Notes: generated from the letters alone by a model not told the origin. Positions 7,699 to 15,849 are shown, numbered from the stretch's first letter. The stretch: DNA of 64,000 nucleotides from Pseudomonas sp. PDM15 (GCF_014851565.1 NZ_JACVAA010000001.1:558001-622000), one strand, 5' to 3'. Made by a program: numbers and translations.

Positions 7699-7896
7699 CT
7701 GTTTCAGGTGCCTCTCGCCGCCGTGCGCGAGGTGAAACGGGAAGCCGGTGGGCCTTGTCTCCGATGGAGCGGGCGAGTCCGGCGCTGCCCCCGCAACGGT
7801 AAGCGATCGACGGGTCCTCAATGCCACTGTGCCTCGTGCATGGGAAGGCCGCCCCGGTTCCTGCAAAGGCGTCGCAAGCCCGGAGACCGGCCTGAA
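7699..7896 (+). ncRNA. Cobalamin riboswitch upstream of cbtB-cbtA
   Basis: Contains the full set of conserved segments: TTTCAGGTGCC, GAAACGGGAAGCCGGTG, GGCGCTGCCCCCGCAACGGT, ATGCCACTGTGC, GGGAAGGC and AGCCCGGAGACCGGCCTG. It lies 195 bases before cbtB. No intrinsic terminator is visible between it and cbtB, so ribosome-binding-site control is more likely. It runs back-to-back with the minus-strand riboswitch for cobW. Boundaries are approximate. Confidence 0.95.
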
Positions 7897-8090
7897 TCTT
7901 CGTTAGAACCCGCTTGCACGCCTCGTGAGCCCGGGCCTGCCGTTATTGCGCAGGGCTGGCGCACAGCAGGCGTCGAACGGGCTCGTTGGCAACCCGCGGT
8001 GGGCGGGCGCATGCCGGTTTATGGCCCTGGGCGGGCCATTTCCTTGCTGCGACCTTCTGCCGGAATACCAATCCCTGGAAGGTGCCCATC

Positions 8091-8276
8091 ATGTCCAGCC
8101 GCACGCTGTCGTCCTCCGTCGCCGTTTCACTCCCGTTGTCCAAACGCCTGGCTATCGCCGCCGGTAGTTGCCTGCTCGGCGCGCTGCTGATCTTCGTCGC
8201 CGGCTTCTCGCACATCGAGGCGATGCACAACGCCGCCCACGATACGCGCCACAGCGCAGCCTTCCCCTGCCACTGA
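8091..8276 (+). CDS. cbtB: Cobalt transporter subunit CbtB
   Basis: Small subunit of the CbtAB cobalt importer in the inner membrane. The 61-residue product has one membrane helix (about 19-40) and the C-terminal histidine-rich signature HNAAHDTRHSAAFPCH, which marks CbtB. The start is the ATG after GGAAGG at 8077-8082. It is the first gene after the plus-strand riboswitch and is followed by cbtA after 11 bases, so the importer should be repressed when cobalamin is sufficient. Confidence 0.92.
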   Translation: MSSRTLSSSVAVSLPLSKRLAIAAGSCLLGALLIFVAGFSHIEAMHNAAHDTRHSAAFPCH

Positions 8277-8287
8277 GACCGCCCTTC

Positions 8288-9010
8288 ATGATCAAGCGCA
8301 TCGCCCAGACCGCGGGCTTCTCCGGCCTGCTGGCCGCCATCGTCCTGACCCTGCTGCAGAGCCTGTGGGTCACCCCGCTGATTCTGCAGGCGGAAACCTT
8401 CGAGACCGCCGAACCGGTGGCCGAGCACAGCCACGAGGCGCCGGTCGCCGCCCATGAACACGAGCACGAGGCGAGCGCCGGTCATAGCCACGATGGCGAG
8501 GCCTGGGCGCCGGAAGATGGCTGGCAGCGCACCCTGGCCACCGGCCTGAGCAACCTGGTGGTGGCCGTCGGCTTCGCCCTGATGCTGGCCGGTCTGTTCA
8601 CCCTGCGCGCGCCGAACCGGACCTGGCAGGGCCTGCTCTGGGGCCTGGGCGGTTTTGCCGTGTTCAGCCTGGCGCCATCCGCCGGCCTGCCACCAGAACT
8701 GCCGGGCACCGCTGCGGCCGATCTGCTGCTGCGCCAGTACTGGTGGATCGGCACAGCCGTCGCCACCGCCGCCGGCCTGGGCCTGATCGCCTTCGGTCGC
8801 AACTGGGCGCTGCGTGGTGTCGGCCTGGTGCTGCTGGCCATGCCGCACCTGATCGGCGCGCCGCATCCGGAGGTGCACGAGAGCCTGGCGCCGGAGGCCC
8901 TAACCCAGGAGTTTATCCTCGCCTCGCTACTGACCAACGCCGTGTTCTGGTCCGCCCTGGGCCTGGCCGCCGCCTGGTTCTTCGCCCGTGGCGAACAGCA
9001 GGACGCCTGA
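8288..9010 (+). CDS. cbtA: Cobalt transporter subunit CbtA
   Basis: Membrane subunit of the CbtAB cobalt importer, 240 residues with about five hydrophobic helices. Between the first two helices is a histidine-rich loop (HSHEAPVAAHEHEHEASAGH), a plausible cobalt-collecting site. The ATG at 8288 follows the cbtB stop by 11 bases. The cobE start lies four bases after its stop. Placement in a riboswitch-controlled cobalamin operon fits the family. Confidence 0.92.
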   Translation: MIKRIAQTAGFSGLLAAIVLTLLQSLWVTPLILQAETFETAEPVAEHSHEAPVAAHEHEHEASAGHSHDGEAWAPEDGWQRTLATGLSNLVVAVGFALMLAGLFTLRAPNRTWQGLLWGLGGFAVFSLAPSAGLPPELPGTAAADLLLRQYWWIGTAVATAAGLGLIAFGRNWALRGVGLVLLAMPHLIGAPHPEVHESLAPEALTQEFILASLLTNAVFWSALGLAAAWFFARGEQQDA

Positions 9011-9014
9011 TCCT

Positions 9015-9401
9015 GTGACTGTCGCCGGCCTCGGCTGCCGTCACGGCTGCACGGCGGCCGAGCTGCGCGAACTGCTGGAGCGGGCGCTGGCGCAGCTCGC
9101 GCTGCCGCTGAGTGCGCTGGATGGCCTGGCCAGCAGCGCACTCAAGCGCGATGAGGTCGGGCTGCTGCAGTTGGCCGTCGAACTCGAGCTGCCGCTGGAT
9201 TTCTTCTCGGCCGAACAGCTGGCGGCTCACGAGTCGCAGCTGAGCGAAGGCTCGGAGTTCGTGCGTGAGTTGACCGGCGCGGCCAGCGTGGCCGAGGCCA
9301 GTGCCCTGGCCAGTGCAAGTGAGCGTTCCGGCCGTGCCGCCGCCCTGATCTGTCCCAAGCAATGCAGCGCCGCTGCTACCCTGGCCATCGCCACGGCCTG
9401 A
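9015..9401 (+). CDS. cobE: Cobalamin biosynthesis protein CobE
   Basis: CobE-type protein (CobE/GbiG C-terminal domain), about 128 residues. It takes part in the aerobic corrin-ring pathway, in which its exact step is not settled. Seen in the sequence: the N-terminal [11 protein letters not shown], the [14 protein letters not shown] stretch typical of the domain, and AALICPKQC near the end. I favour the GTG at 9015, just after the cbtA stop. An ATG at 8988 in the same frame overlaps cbtA and would add nine residues unlike the family start. It is followed by cobM after 13 bases. Confidence 0.85.
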   Translation: MTVAGLGCRHGCTAAELRELLERALAQLALPLSALDGLASSALKRDEVGLLQLAVELELPLDFFSAEQLAAHESQLSEGSEFVRELTGAASVAEASALASASERSGRAAALICPKQCSAAATLAIATA

Positions 9402-9414
9402 ACCGGAATTTCCC

Positions 9415-10182
9415 ATGACCGTCTATTTCATCGGCGCCGGCCCCGGCGATCCCGAGCTGATCACCGTCAAAGGCCAGCGCCTGATCCGTAGCTGCCCGGT
9501 GATTCTCTACGCCGGCTCGCTGGTGCCCGAGGCCGTGTTGCAGGGCCACAGTGCCGAGCAGGTGGTGAATACCGCCGAGTTGCACCTTTCGCAGATCATC
9601 ACGCTGCTGGCCGAGGCCCATGGCAAGGGTCAGGATGTGGCTCGCGTGCATTCCGGCGACCCGTCGCTGTATGGCGCCATCGGCGAGCAGATTCGTGAGC
9701 TGCGCGCGCTGCAGATTCCCTTCGAGATCGTCCCCGGCGTCACCGCCACGGCGGCCTGTGCGGCGTTACTAGAGGCCGAACTGACCCTGCCCGAGGTGGC
9801 GCAGACGGTGATCCTCACCCGCTACGGCCACAACTCGCCGATGCCCGCGGGGGAGGAGCTGGGCGCCCTGGCCAGTCACCGCGCGACCATGGCCATTCAC
9901 CTCGGTGTGCAGCATCTGCCGCGCATTGTCGATGAGTTACTACCGCATTACGGCCCCGATTGCCCTATTGCCGTGGTGCACCGCGCCAGCTGGCCGGATC
10001 AGGATTGGGTACGGGGCACCCTGGCGGATATCGAGGCCAAGGTGGCCGCGAAGGGCTTTCGCCGCACGGCGCTGATTCTGGTCGGTCGGGTGCTGCAGGC
10101 GTCGGAATTCGGCGAGTCGGCGCTGTATGCCGAGGCCACCTGCCACCTGTTCAGGAAAGACGGCGCAGGCAGTACAGGTTGA
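9415..10182 (+). CDS. cobM: Precorrin-4 C11-methyltransferase CobM
   Basis: S-adenosylmethionine-dependent uroporphyrin-III-C-methyltransferase-family enzyme that methylates C11 of precorrin-4. The 255-residue product starts [20 protein letters not shown], the family's first motif, followed by [20 protein letters not shown] and the [12 protein letters not shown] stretch that separates CobM from its paralogues. It is the last gene of the plus-strand cbt/cob operon. Its 3' end overlaps the convergent small gene at 10151-10447 by 32 bases. Confidence 0.95.
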   Translation: MTVYFIGAGPGDPELITVKGQRLIRSCPVILYAGSLVPEAVLQGHSAEQVVNTAELHLSQIITLLAEAHGKGQDVARVHSGDPSLYGAIGEQIRELRALQIPFEIVPGVTATAACAALLEAELTLPEVAQTVILTRYGHNSPMPAGEELGALASHRATMAIHLGVQHLPRIVDELLPHYGPDCPIAVVHRASWPDQDWVRGTLADIEAKVAAKGFRRTALILVGRVLQASEFGESALYAEATCHLFRKDGAGSTG

Positions 10183-10447
10183 GGTCGCTGTTGCCCTGGT
10201 TGTCGGCGATGGCGATCTCGCCGCCCAGGGCTTTCAGTCGCGTGTTCAGCTCGCTGGCGTAGAGCGCCTGGCGAAAGCGCGTGTAGCCCAGCTGCGGCGC
10301 CAACCACTGTTGCAGCTGCGGCAGGCGAAAGGCCCAGTAGCCGGCCTGGCAGTCGAAGTCAGCCGCTTGCAAGCGGGCGAGCAGGACGGCATCGCCGGCG
10401 AGCACGGCCTGGCACTGGGCGAAGAAGCTTTCCACGGGGTCGTTCAT
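10151..10447 (-). CDS. Small protein of unknown function (98 aa)
   Basis: The product is 98 residues ([12 protein letters not shown]...), soluble, without a signal or membrane segment. It has a leucine/glutamine-rich helix-like middle ([16 protein letters not shown]) and ends [10 protein letters not shown]. Coding is supported by its amino-acid composition and by its start close to, and divergent from, the glycosylase gene at 10517. Its last 32 bases overlap the cobM 3' end tail to tail. I recall similar short proteins next to the glycosylase gene in pseudomonads but know no function. Confidence 0.7.
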   Translation of the reverse strand: MNDPVESFFAQCQAVLAGDAVLLARLQAADFDCQAGYWAFRLPQLQQWLAPQLGYTRFRQALYASELNTRLKALGGEIAIADNQGNSDLNLYCLRRLS

Positions 10448-10516
10448 GGCGGCGAATATTGCGCGGCGCCAAGGGTTGCGGGCAACCTGTGCGCCTCTTT
10501 CGGGCAAGGATCTCTC

Positions 10517-11188
10517 ATGCGTGACTATCAGTGGCTGCACGAATACTGCCTCAACCGCTTCGGCTCGGCCGCGGCGCTGGAGGCCAGGCTGCCGCAACCG
10601 AAGAGCGATGCCGAGCTGCGCCAGCTGAGTGACGACCGCTACCTGTCGCTGATCGCCCTGCGGGTGTTCCGTGCCGGCCTCAAGCACAGCCTGGTGGACG
10701 CCAAGTGGCCGGCCTTCGAGCAGGTGTTCTTCGGCTTCGACCCGGAGAAGGTGGTGCTGATGGGCGCCGAGCACCTGGAGCGGCTGATGCAGGATGAGCG
10801 CCTGATCCGCCACCTGGGCAAGCTCAAGAGCGTGCCGCGTAACGCTCAATTCGTCCTCGATGTGCAGAAGGACAAGGGCAGCTTCGGCGCGCTGGTCGCC
10901 GACTGGCCGGTGACCGATATCGTCGGCCTGTGGAAATACCTGGCCAAGCACGGCAGCCAGCTTGGCGGCCTGTCGGCGCCGCGCTTCCTGCGCATGGTCG
11001 GCAAGGACACCTTCATCCCCACCGACGACATGGTCGCCGCGCTCAAGGCCCAGGAAATCATCGACAAGGCGCCGACCAGCCAGAAGGACTTGGCGCTGGT
11101 GCAAGCCGCCTTTAATGAGTGGCACACGCAGAGTGGGCGGCCGCTGTGCCAGCTGTCGGTGATGCTGGCGCATACGGTCAATCACTGA
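10517..11188 (+). CDS. DNA-3-methyladenine glycosylase I family protein
   Basis: Base-excision repair glycosylase of the Tag (adenine_glyco) family, 223 residues. Seen: RYLSLIALRVFRAGLKHSLVDAKWPAFEQVFFGFDPEKV, which matches the family's core helix-turn region, then RNAQFVLDV and GSFGALVADWP. The zinc-binding Cys/His set of classical Tag is not evident, so this is a divergent subgroup and true 3-methyladenine activity is inferred. The start is the ATG after AAGGA (10505-10509). Confidence 0.8.
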   Translation: MRDYQWLHEYCLNRFGSAAALEARLPQPKSDAELRQLSDDRYLSLIALRVFRAGLKHSLVDAKWPAFEQVFFGFDPEKVVLMGAEHLERLMQDERLIRHLGKLKSVPRNAQFVLDVQKDKGSFGALVADWPVTDIVGLWKYLAKHGSQLGGLSAPRFLRMVGKDTFIPTDDMVAALKAQEIIDKAPTSQKDLALVQAAFNEWHTQSGRPLCQLSVMLAHTVNH

Positions 11189-11198
11189 GGTGCAGGTC

Positions 11199-12125
11199 GT
11201 GAGCGAAAAGCGCGTGGTGGTGACGGGAGCCAGTGGCTTCGTTGGCAGTCAGCTGTGCCGCCATCTGCACGAATGTGGCTATGGAGTCGATGCCTGGCCA
11301 CGTGGCGAGCGTTCTGCCGAAGATGATATCGCTGCCCTCAGCGGTACCGATTGTGTGGTGCACCTGGCCGGCCGTGCCCATGTGCTGCACGAGCAGAGTG
11401 CCGATCCCTTGCAGGCCTTTCGTGAGGCCAACTGCGCCAATACGTTGCGCGTTGCCCGGGCTGCCTTGGCGGCCGGAGTACAGCGCTTCGTGTTTGTCAG
11501 CTCGATCGGGGTCAACGGCCAGCAGACCGGGGAGGCGGCTTTCGATGAGCATTCGATCCCGGCACCCCATGCCGCCTATGCCGTGTCCAAGCTTGAGGCG
11601 GAGCTGCAGTTGCGGGAACTGCTGCGTGGCAGAGCCATGCAGCTGGTGATCATTCGGCCGCCGCTGGTCTATGCCGGACATGCCCCGGGCAACTTCCACC
11701 GCTTGCTCGGGCTGGTTGCCGCGCGTCTGCCGCTGCCTTTCGGCGCGGTGCGCAACCGGCGCAGCATGATTGCGCTGGATAACCTGGTGGACTTCATTGT
11801 CCGTTGTATCGAACATCCCGCTGCGGTGGATCAGCTGTTCGTCATCGCCGATGGTGAGGACCTTTCTGTTGGCCAGATTGCCGATCTGCTGGCTCAGGGC
11901 ATGGGCTTGCGCTCCAGGCAGCTGGCGATTCCGCCACGGTTGATGCATGGCGCGGCCAGATTGCTTGGACGTGAAGGGTTGTATGTGCAGTTGTGCGGCT
12001 CGCTGCAGGTCGATGCCGGCAAGGCGCGCGCGATGCTGCAGTGGCAGCCGCCGCTTTCAGCGCAGGACGCGTTGCGCCAGGCCGGGCACGACTACCTGGC
12101 GGGCAAGGGCGCCCGCTGCGAATAG
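11199..12125 (+). CDS. NAD-dependent epimerase/dehydratase (extended SDR)
   Basis: Rossmann-fold sugar-nucleotide epimerase-like enzyme, 308 residues. Motifs: GASGFVG near the N-terminus, VVHLAGRAHV, the catalytic YAVSK, and a IRPPLVYAGHAPGNFHRLL stretch like UDP-hexose 4-epimerases of polysaccharide loci. I favour the GTG at 11199 over the GTG at 11190, because GAGG (11187-11190) then sits eight bases ahead. It begins 10 bases after the glycosylase stop and 11 bases before the sirtuin gene, so the three may be cotranscribed. The substrate cannot be read from the sequence. Confidence 0.85.
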   Translation: MSEKRVVVTGASGFVGSQLCRHLHECGYGVDAWPRGERSAEDDIAALSGTDCVVHLAGRAHVLHEQSADPLQAFREANCANTLRVARAALAAGVQRFVFVSSIGVNGQQTGEAAFDEHSIPAPHAAYAVSKLEAELQLRELLRGRAMQLVIIRPPLVYAGHAPGNFHRLLGLVAARLPLPFGAVRNRRSMIALDNLVDFIVRCIEHPAAVDQLFVIADGEDLSVGQIADLLAQGMGLRSRQLAIPPRLMHGAARLLGREGLYVQLCGSLQVDAGKARAMLQWQPPLSAQDALRQAGHDYLAGKGARCE

Positions 12126-12136
12126 AGGAAGCAGAC

Positions 12137-12904
12137 ATGCAGCAGGATATCATCCGCGTCGCCCAGGCCATCCAGCGTGCCGAGCGCATCCTGATCATCA
12201 CCGGCGCCGGGCTCTCGGCGGATTCCGGGCTGCCCACCTACCGCGGCCTCGGTGGCCTGTATAACGGCCTGACTGCCGAGGGCCTGCCGATCGAGGCGGC
12301 GTTGTCCGGGCCGATGCTGCAACGTGACCCGGCACTGTGCTGGAAGTACCTGGCGCAGCTCGGCGAGGCTTGCCTGGGCGCCAGCCCCAACGCCGGCCAT
12401 GCCGCCATCGCGGAGCTGCAGCGGCGCAAACCGGGTTGCTGGGTGCTGACGCAGAACATCGATGGCTATCACCGTATCGCCGGCTCGCCAGCGGAGCGGC
12501 TGATCGAGATCCACGGCGAGCTGGCACCGCTGTTCTGCCAGTCCTGCGGCGCCGAAGATCCGCAGCTGGCTGAGCATCTGCAGCAGCCGTTGCCACCGCG
12601 CTGCGCCCAATGCGGGGGCATCCTGCGCCCGCCGGTGGTGCTGTTCGAGGAAATGCTGCCGGAGGATGCCATTGGTCGGCTTTATGACCAGGTGCATGAG
12701 GGTTTCGATGTGGTTATCGCGGTGGGGACTACCGCGAGCTTCCCCTACATAGTCGAGCCGGTGGTGCAGGCCCGCAGGAATGGGGGTTTCACGGTGGAGA
12801 TCAACCCACAGCAGACCGATATCAGCCGCTGGGTGGATGCCCGTTTATCGGGAAGGGCGTCAGACGTTTTGCCGGAACTACTGAGTCACATTCCTGGGCA
12901 TTGA
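12137..12904 (+). CDS. NAD-dependent protein deacylase (sirtuin)
   Basis: SIR2-family deacylase of about 255 residues. It shows GAGLSADSG (23-31), LPTYRG, TQNIDGYHR with the conserved Asn-Asp, catalytic His126 in EIHGE, and two zinc pairs, CQSC and CAQC. It removes acyl groups from protein lysines using NAD. The usual bacterial name cobB collides with the cobyrinate synthase gene further on, so I give no symbol. Subclass and substrate preference were not determined. Confidence 0.9.
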   Translation: MQQDIIRVAQAIQRAERILIITGAGLSADSGLPTYRGLGGLYNGLTAEGLPIEAALSGPMLQRDPALCWKYLAQLGEACLGASPNAGHAAIAELQRRKPGCWVLTQNIDGYHRIAGSPAERLIEIHGELAPLFCQSCGAEDPQLAEHLQQPLPPRCAQCGGILRPPVVLFEEMLPEDAIGRLYDQVHEGFDVVIAVGTTASFPYIVEPVVQARRNGGFTVEINPQQTDISRWVDARLSGRASDVLPELLSHIPGH

Positions 12905-12973
12905 ATTTGCAAATCGTGTCTTCAGAGGGCATAGTCGCCCCCTTATAAAAACCAGACTGACACGGTCGTGCCC

Positions 12974-13585
12974 ATGCTAAAGCGCTTCGCACCCCTCGTG
13001 CCCATTGCACTCTCAGCCCTGTTGGCGGCCTGCGCCACCCAGCAGGCGCCGCAGCCCCAGATGGATCTGGCTCAACAACCGCAGAAGCCCGTCGAGTACA
13101 TGACCGACGAGCAAATGGCGGATTTCACGGACGACAAACCCTACGAACTGCCTTCGCTGGCGGACAACATCCTGGCCCATGGCCTGTCCCTGGTCGGTAC
13201 CCGCTACCGCATGGGCGGCACCTCGGCGACCAGCGGTTTTGACTGCAGCGGCTTCGTCGGCTTCCTGTTCAAGGAGGAGGCGGGCATGAAGCTGCCGCGC
13301 TCCACCCGCGAACTAATCAACTTGGATGCCCCGCTGGTATCGCGCAGCGAGCTGGAGCCGGGCGACCTGATCTTCTTCAACAACCGTGGCCGTGGCCGCG
13401 TCAGCCACGCCGGCATCTACCTGGGTGACGACCAGTTCATCCATTCCAGCAGCAGCCGCAGCGGCGGCGTGCGGGTGGACAGTCTGGACGACAGCTACTG
13501 GAGCCGCAGCTACATGGAAGCCAAGCGCGTGCTGGCCATGGCGCCGGAGCAGCCGTCAGCCGAGCGTTCGCCGCTGCATCGCTGA
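12974..13585 (+). CDS. NlpC/P60 family lipoprotein, first of two
   Basis: Cell-wall peptidase-like lipoprotein of about 203 residues. It has a signal peptide with lipobox LAAC (Cys20) and an NlpC/P60 domain with catalytic Cys91 in GFDCSG, His in VSHAGIYLG, and FIHSSS. Such enzymes usually cut peptidoglycan stem peptides in the periplasm. The ATG at 12974 is preferred; a GTG at 12968 in frame has no better ribosome-binding site. TATAAA at 12944-12949 could be a -10 box. It is paralogous to the next gene. Confidence 0.9.
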   Translation: MLKRFAPLVPIALSALLAACATQQAPQPQMDLAQQPQKPVEYMTDEQMADFTDDKPYELPSLADNILAHGLSLVGTRYRMGGTSATSGFDCSGFVGFLFKEEAGMKLPRSTRELINLDAPLVSRSELEPGDLIFFNNRGRGRVSHAGIYLGDDQFIHSSSSRSGGVRVDSLDDSYWSRSYMEAKRVLAMAPEQPSAERSPLHR

Positions 13586-13607
13586 TCCGGCTCTGATCCA
13601 AAGCAGT

Positions 13608-13628
13608 GCACGGGCCTTGCGCCCGTGC
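13608..13628 (+). terminator. Hairpin between the two NlpC/P60 genes
   Basis: An 8-bp perfect stem GCACGGGC/GCCCGTGC with loop CTTGC. No T-tract follows, so it may be a weak terminator, a processing site or a pause. Confidence 0.4.
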
Positions 13629-13674
13629 CTGCGAGCCGGCAGAGTAGGGCGCATTCCGGCCAGGACGCCCGCCC

Positions 13675-14190
13675 ATGCATTTCAAGGCTCGCCTCTCCCT
13701 GCTAGCCCTCGCCGCGCTGCTCACCGCATGCGCCGGCAATCCTCCCTCTCAAGAACCCTACAATCCCTTCCCCATCGTCGGCGCCAATGCCGATGACGTG
13801 GTGATCAGTGCCATCGGCCTGGAAGGTACGCCCTATCGCTATGGCGGCAATACGCCGGAGAGCGGCTTCGACTGCAGCGGCCTGATCGGCTACGTCTATC
13901 GCAACGCTGCGGGTATCCAGCTGCCACGCTCGACCCGCGACATGATCAACCTGCGCGCGCCCAATGTCGGCCGTGGCGACCTGCAGAGCGGTGACCTGGT
14001 GTTCTTCGCCACCAATGGCGGCGGCAAGGTTAGCCATGCCGGCATCTATGTCGGCGAGGGGCGCTTCGTGCATGCGCCGTCCAGCGGCGGCACCGTGCGC
14101 CTGGACTACCTGACCCAGGCCTACTGGCAGAACAGCTACCTCGGCGCCAAGCGGGTCCTGGCCGCCGGCCAGCTGGCGCGCCAGCCATGA
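13675..14190 (+). CDS. NlpC/P60 family lipoprotein, second of two
   Basis: A shorter paralogue (171 residues) of the preceding gene. It has a signal peptide with lipobox LTAC (Cys19) and an NlpC/P60 domain with Cys67 in GFDCSG, His in VSHAGIYVG and FVHAPS. It shares the LPRSTR..INL and GDL.SGDLVFF blocks with its neighbour. Its stop overlaps the start of the O-methyltransferase (ATGA), so the two are translationally coupled. Peptidoglycan hydrolase activity is inferred from the family. Confidence 0.9.
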   Translation: MHFKARLSLLALAALLTACAGNPPSQEPYNPFPIVGANADDVVISAIGLEGTPYRYGGNTPESGFDCSGLIGYVYRNAAGIQLPRSTRDMINLRAPNVGRGDLQSGDLVFFATNGGGKVSHAGIYVGEGRFVHAPSSGGTVRLDYLTQAYWQNSYLGAKRVLAAGQLARQP

Positions 14191-14849
14191 CCAACCGCAC
14201 GCTGAATCTCGACGACGCCCTCTACCAGTACCTGCTGGATGTGTCCCTGCGCGAGGCGCCGCTGCTCAAGCGCCTGCGCGAGGAGACGGCGCTGCTGCCG
14301 ATGGCGCGCTGGCAGATCGCCCCCGAGCAGGGCCAGTTCATGGCGCTGCTGGTGCAGTTGTGCGGAGCGCGCAGGATTCTCGAGATCGGCACCTTCACCG
14401 GCTACAGCGCACTGTGCATGGCCCAGGCCATGCCCGAAGACGGCCGGCTGATCTGCTGCGACCTGCCCGGCGAGTACAACGCCATCGCCGAGCGCTACTG
14501 GTACGAGGCCGGGGTGAGCGAGCGCATCGACCTGCGACTGGCGCCGGCGCTGGAGACCCTCAATGCGCTGGAGCGCGGCGGCCACGGCGAGAGCTTCGAC
14601 CTGATCTTCATCGATGCCGACAAGGCCAACTACACGGTGTACCTGGAGCACGCGCTGGTGCTGGCGCGCAAGGGTGGTCTGATCCTGTTCGACAACGTGC
14701 TGTGGAGCGGTCGGGTGTTGGAAAGCAGCCCGGACAGCGCCGACACCCGTGCGATCCAGGCGCTCAACCGCGGCCTGCGCCGCGATACCCGCGTCGACCT
14801 CAGCCTGCTGCCGCTGGGCGATGGGCTGAGCATCTGTCGCAAGCGCTAG
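14187..14849 (+). CDS. O-methyltransferase, SAM-dependent (catechol type)
   Basis: Class I methyltransferase of the Methyltransf_3 group, 220 residues. Motifs: ILEIGTFTGYSALCMA (SAM-binding glycine loop), LICCDLPGE, FDLIFIDADKANY and GGLILFDNVLWSG, all diagnostic. It may methylate a hydroxylated aromatic or a CoA ester; the substrate cannot be told. It overlaps the upstream lipoprotein gene by four bases. Confidence 0.92.
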   Translation: MTNRTLNLDDALYQYLLDVSLREAPLLKRLREETALLPMARWQIAPEQGQFMALLVQLCGARRILEIGTFTGYSALCMAQAMPEDGRLICCDLPGEYNAIAERYWYEAGVSERIDLRLAPALETLNALERGGHGESFDLIFIDADKANYTVYLEHALVLARKGGLILFDNVLWSGRVLESSPDSADTRAIQALNRGLRRDTRVDLSLLPLGDGLSICRKR

Positions 14850-14884
14850 CGCCGGCCAGCCAGGGGCTGTGGCATCATCGCCAG

Positions 14885-15205
14885 ATGCCCGAACCGATCC
14901 GCCTGCCACCCCAGCCCGATGCTTGCGAGCTCTGCGCCCGCACCCTGCCGCTGACCCGCCACCACCTGATCCCAAAGGCCCTGCACGACAAGCCCTACGT
15001 GCAGAAGCGCTTCGCCAAGAGCGAACGCATCACCGCGACCCTGTGGGTCTGCCGCGCCTGCCACAACCAGATCCACAAGCTGTTCAGCGAGAAGGAGCTG
15101 GCGCTGACCTACCACAGTCGCGAGGCGTTACTCGGCGACGAGCGCCTGCGCACCTTCGTCGAGTGGCTGGCGAGCAAGCCGGCGGGCTTCACACCCAGGC
15201 ACTGA
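14885..15205 (+). CDS. Small HNH-like zinc-ribbon protein
   Basis: A 106-residue protein with an HNH-nuclease-like arrangement: CELCARTLPLTRHHLIPK (two Cys then His-His) and CRACHNQIHKLFS (two Cys, Asn and His). The paired CxxC motifs form a zinc knuckle around the HH..N..H residues. Stand-alone HNH proteins of this size occur widely in pseudomonads. A nuclease function is possible but unproven. It starts 35 bases after the methyltransferase stop and converges on the copper-storage gene, with stops four bases apart. Confidence 0.75.
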   Translation: MPEPIRLPPQPDACELCARTLPLTRHHLIPKALHDKPYVQKRFAKSERITATLWVCRACHNQIHKLFSEKELALTYHSREALLGDERLRTFVEWLASKPAGFTPRH

Positions 15206-15209
15206 AGCG

Positions 15210-15539
15210 TCAGGCGGCCAGTATTTCGCATTCCACCACGCAGCGCTGACAAGCTTGGGCGCATTGCTGGCAATGATCGTGCGGGTGCTTGCTGCATTCC
15301 TCGGCGCAGGCTTGGCAGGTTACCGCGCAGAGGCGCAGGAATTCGTCGCACAGCGGGCTGTCGCGCACCATCAGGCGCTCGGCCAGGCGGCAGATGTCGG
15401 CGCAATCGATATCGCAGGCGATGCAGATGGCCATGTGCTGCAGGTCGGGTTCCTTGAGGCAGGCGGCGGCGCAGGTTTCACAGGCGATGGCGCAGGCGCT
15501 GCAGGCCTGGATGCAGGAGGCGTAGCGTTTATGAGCCAT
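15210..15539 (-). CDS. Four-helix-bundle copper storage protein (Csp), cytosolic type
   Basis: A 109-residue protein with 20 cysteines spaced to line the core of a four-helix bundle (C9, C13, C16, C20, C23, C27, C39, C42, C46, C50, C64, C71, C75, C78, C82, C90, C93, C97, C100, C104). Csp proteins store many Cu(I) ions this way. There is no Tat or Sec signal, which points to the cytosolic Csp3 branch. The start ATG follows AGGAG on the minus strand. Its promoter must lie within 15540-15660, overlapping the divergent promoter of the cobO riboswitch. No CueR-type operator was recognised. Confidence 0.88.
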   Translation of the reverse strand: MAHKRYASCIQACSACAIACETCAAACLKEPDLQHMAICIACDIDCADICRLAERLMVRDSPLCDEFLRLCAVTCQACAEECSKHPHDHCQQCAQACQRCVVECEILAA

Positions 15540-15620
15540 GGGAGTCTCCTTTGCTCGGTTGTCATGGCTGTGAGCCCCGGTGCTGTCGAGGGTTCGACCG
15601 ATCTGCCGGGCGGCGCGCAA

Positions 15621-15649
15621 TTGACCGGGACATGAGCTGGCCCTAAGCT
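15621..15649 (+). promoter_or_regulatory. Sigma-70 promoter for the cobO riboswitch transcript
   Basis: -35 TTGACC (15621-15626), 17-base spacer, -10 TAAGCT (15644-15649). The predicted start, around 15656, coincides with the 5' edge of the riboswitch at 15658. Confidence 0.65.
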
Positions 15650-15657
15650 TCGCGCCT

Positions 15658-15849
15658 GCTTCAGGTGCCCCGACGCGACGCGTCCGTGGGTGAAACAGGG
15701 AAGCCGGTGCATTCGTTACGAAGATTCCGGCGCTGCCCCCGCAACGGTAGGTGAGTAAAAAGGGTCGCTCGATGCCACTGTGCCCCGGCACGGGAAGGCG
15801 CGATCCGCAGGCCGCAAGGCCTGGCTCACGAGCCCGGAGACCGGCCTGT
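15658..15849 (+). ncRNA. Cobalamin riboswitch upstream of cobO-cobS
   Basis: All conserved cobalamin-aptamer blocks are present in order: TTCAGGTGCCC, GTGAAACAGGGAAGCCGGTG, GGCGCTGCCCCCGCAACGGT, ATGCCACTGTGCC, GGGAAGGC and GAGCCCGGAGACCGGCCTG. It ends about 150 bases before cobO. A GC-rich hairpin (GCCGG repeats, about 15950-15980) precedes the AGAGGAG ribosome-binding site of cobO. No U-tract was seen, which suggests translational control. Boundaries are approximate. Confidence 0.95.

Noticed and set aside
7897..8090. Intrinsic terminator between the cbtB riboswitch and cbtB
   Set aside because: Several GC hairpins can be drawn, but none is followed by a T-tract, so translational control was preferred.
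15540..15620. CueR- or CsoR-type copper operator upstream of the Csp gene
   Set aside because: No dyad of the expected form (for example ACCTTCC..GGAAGGT) could be found.
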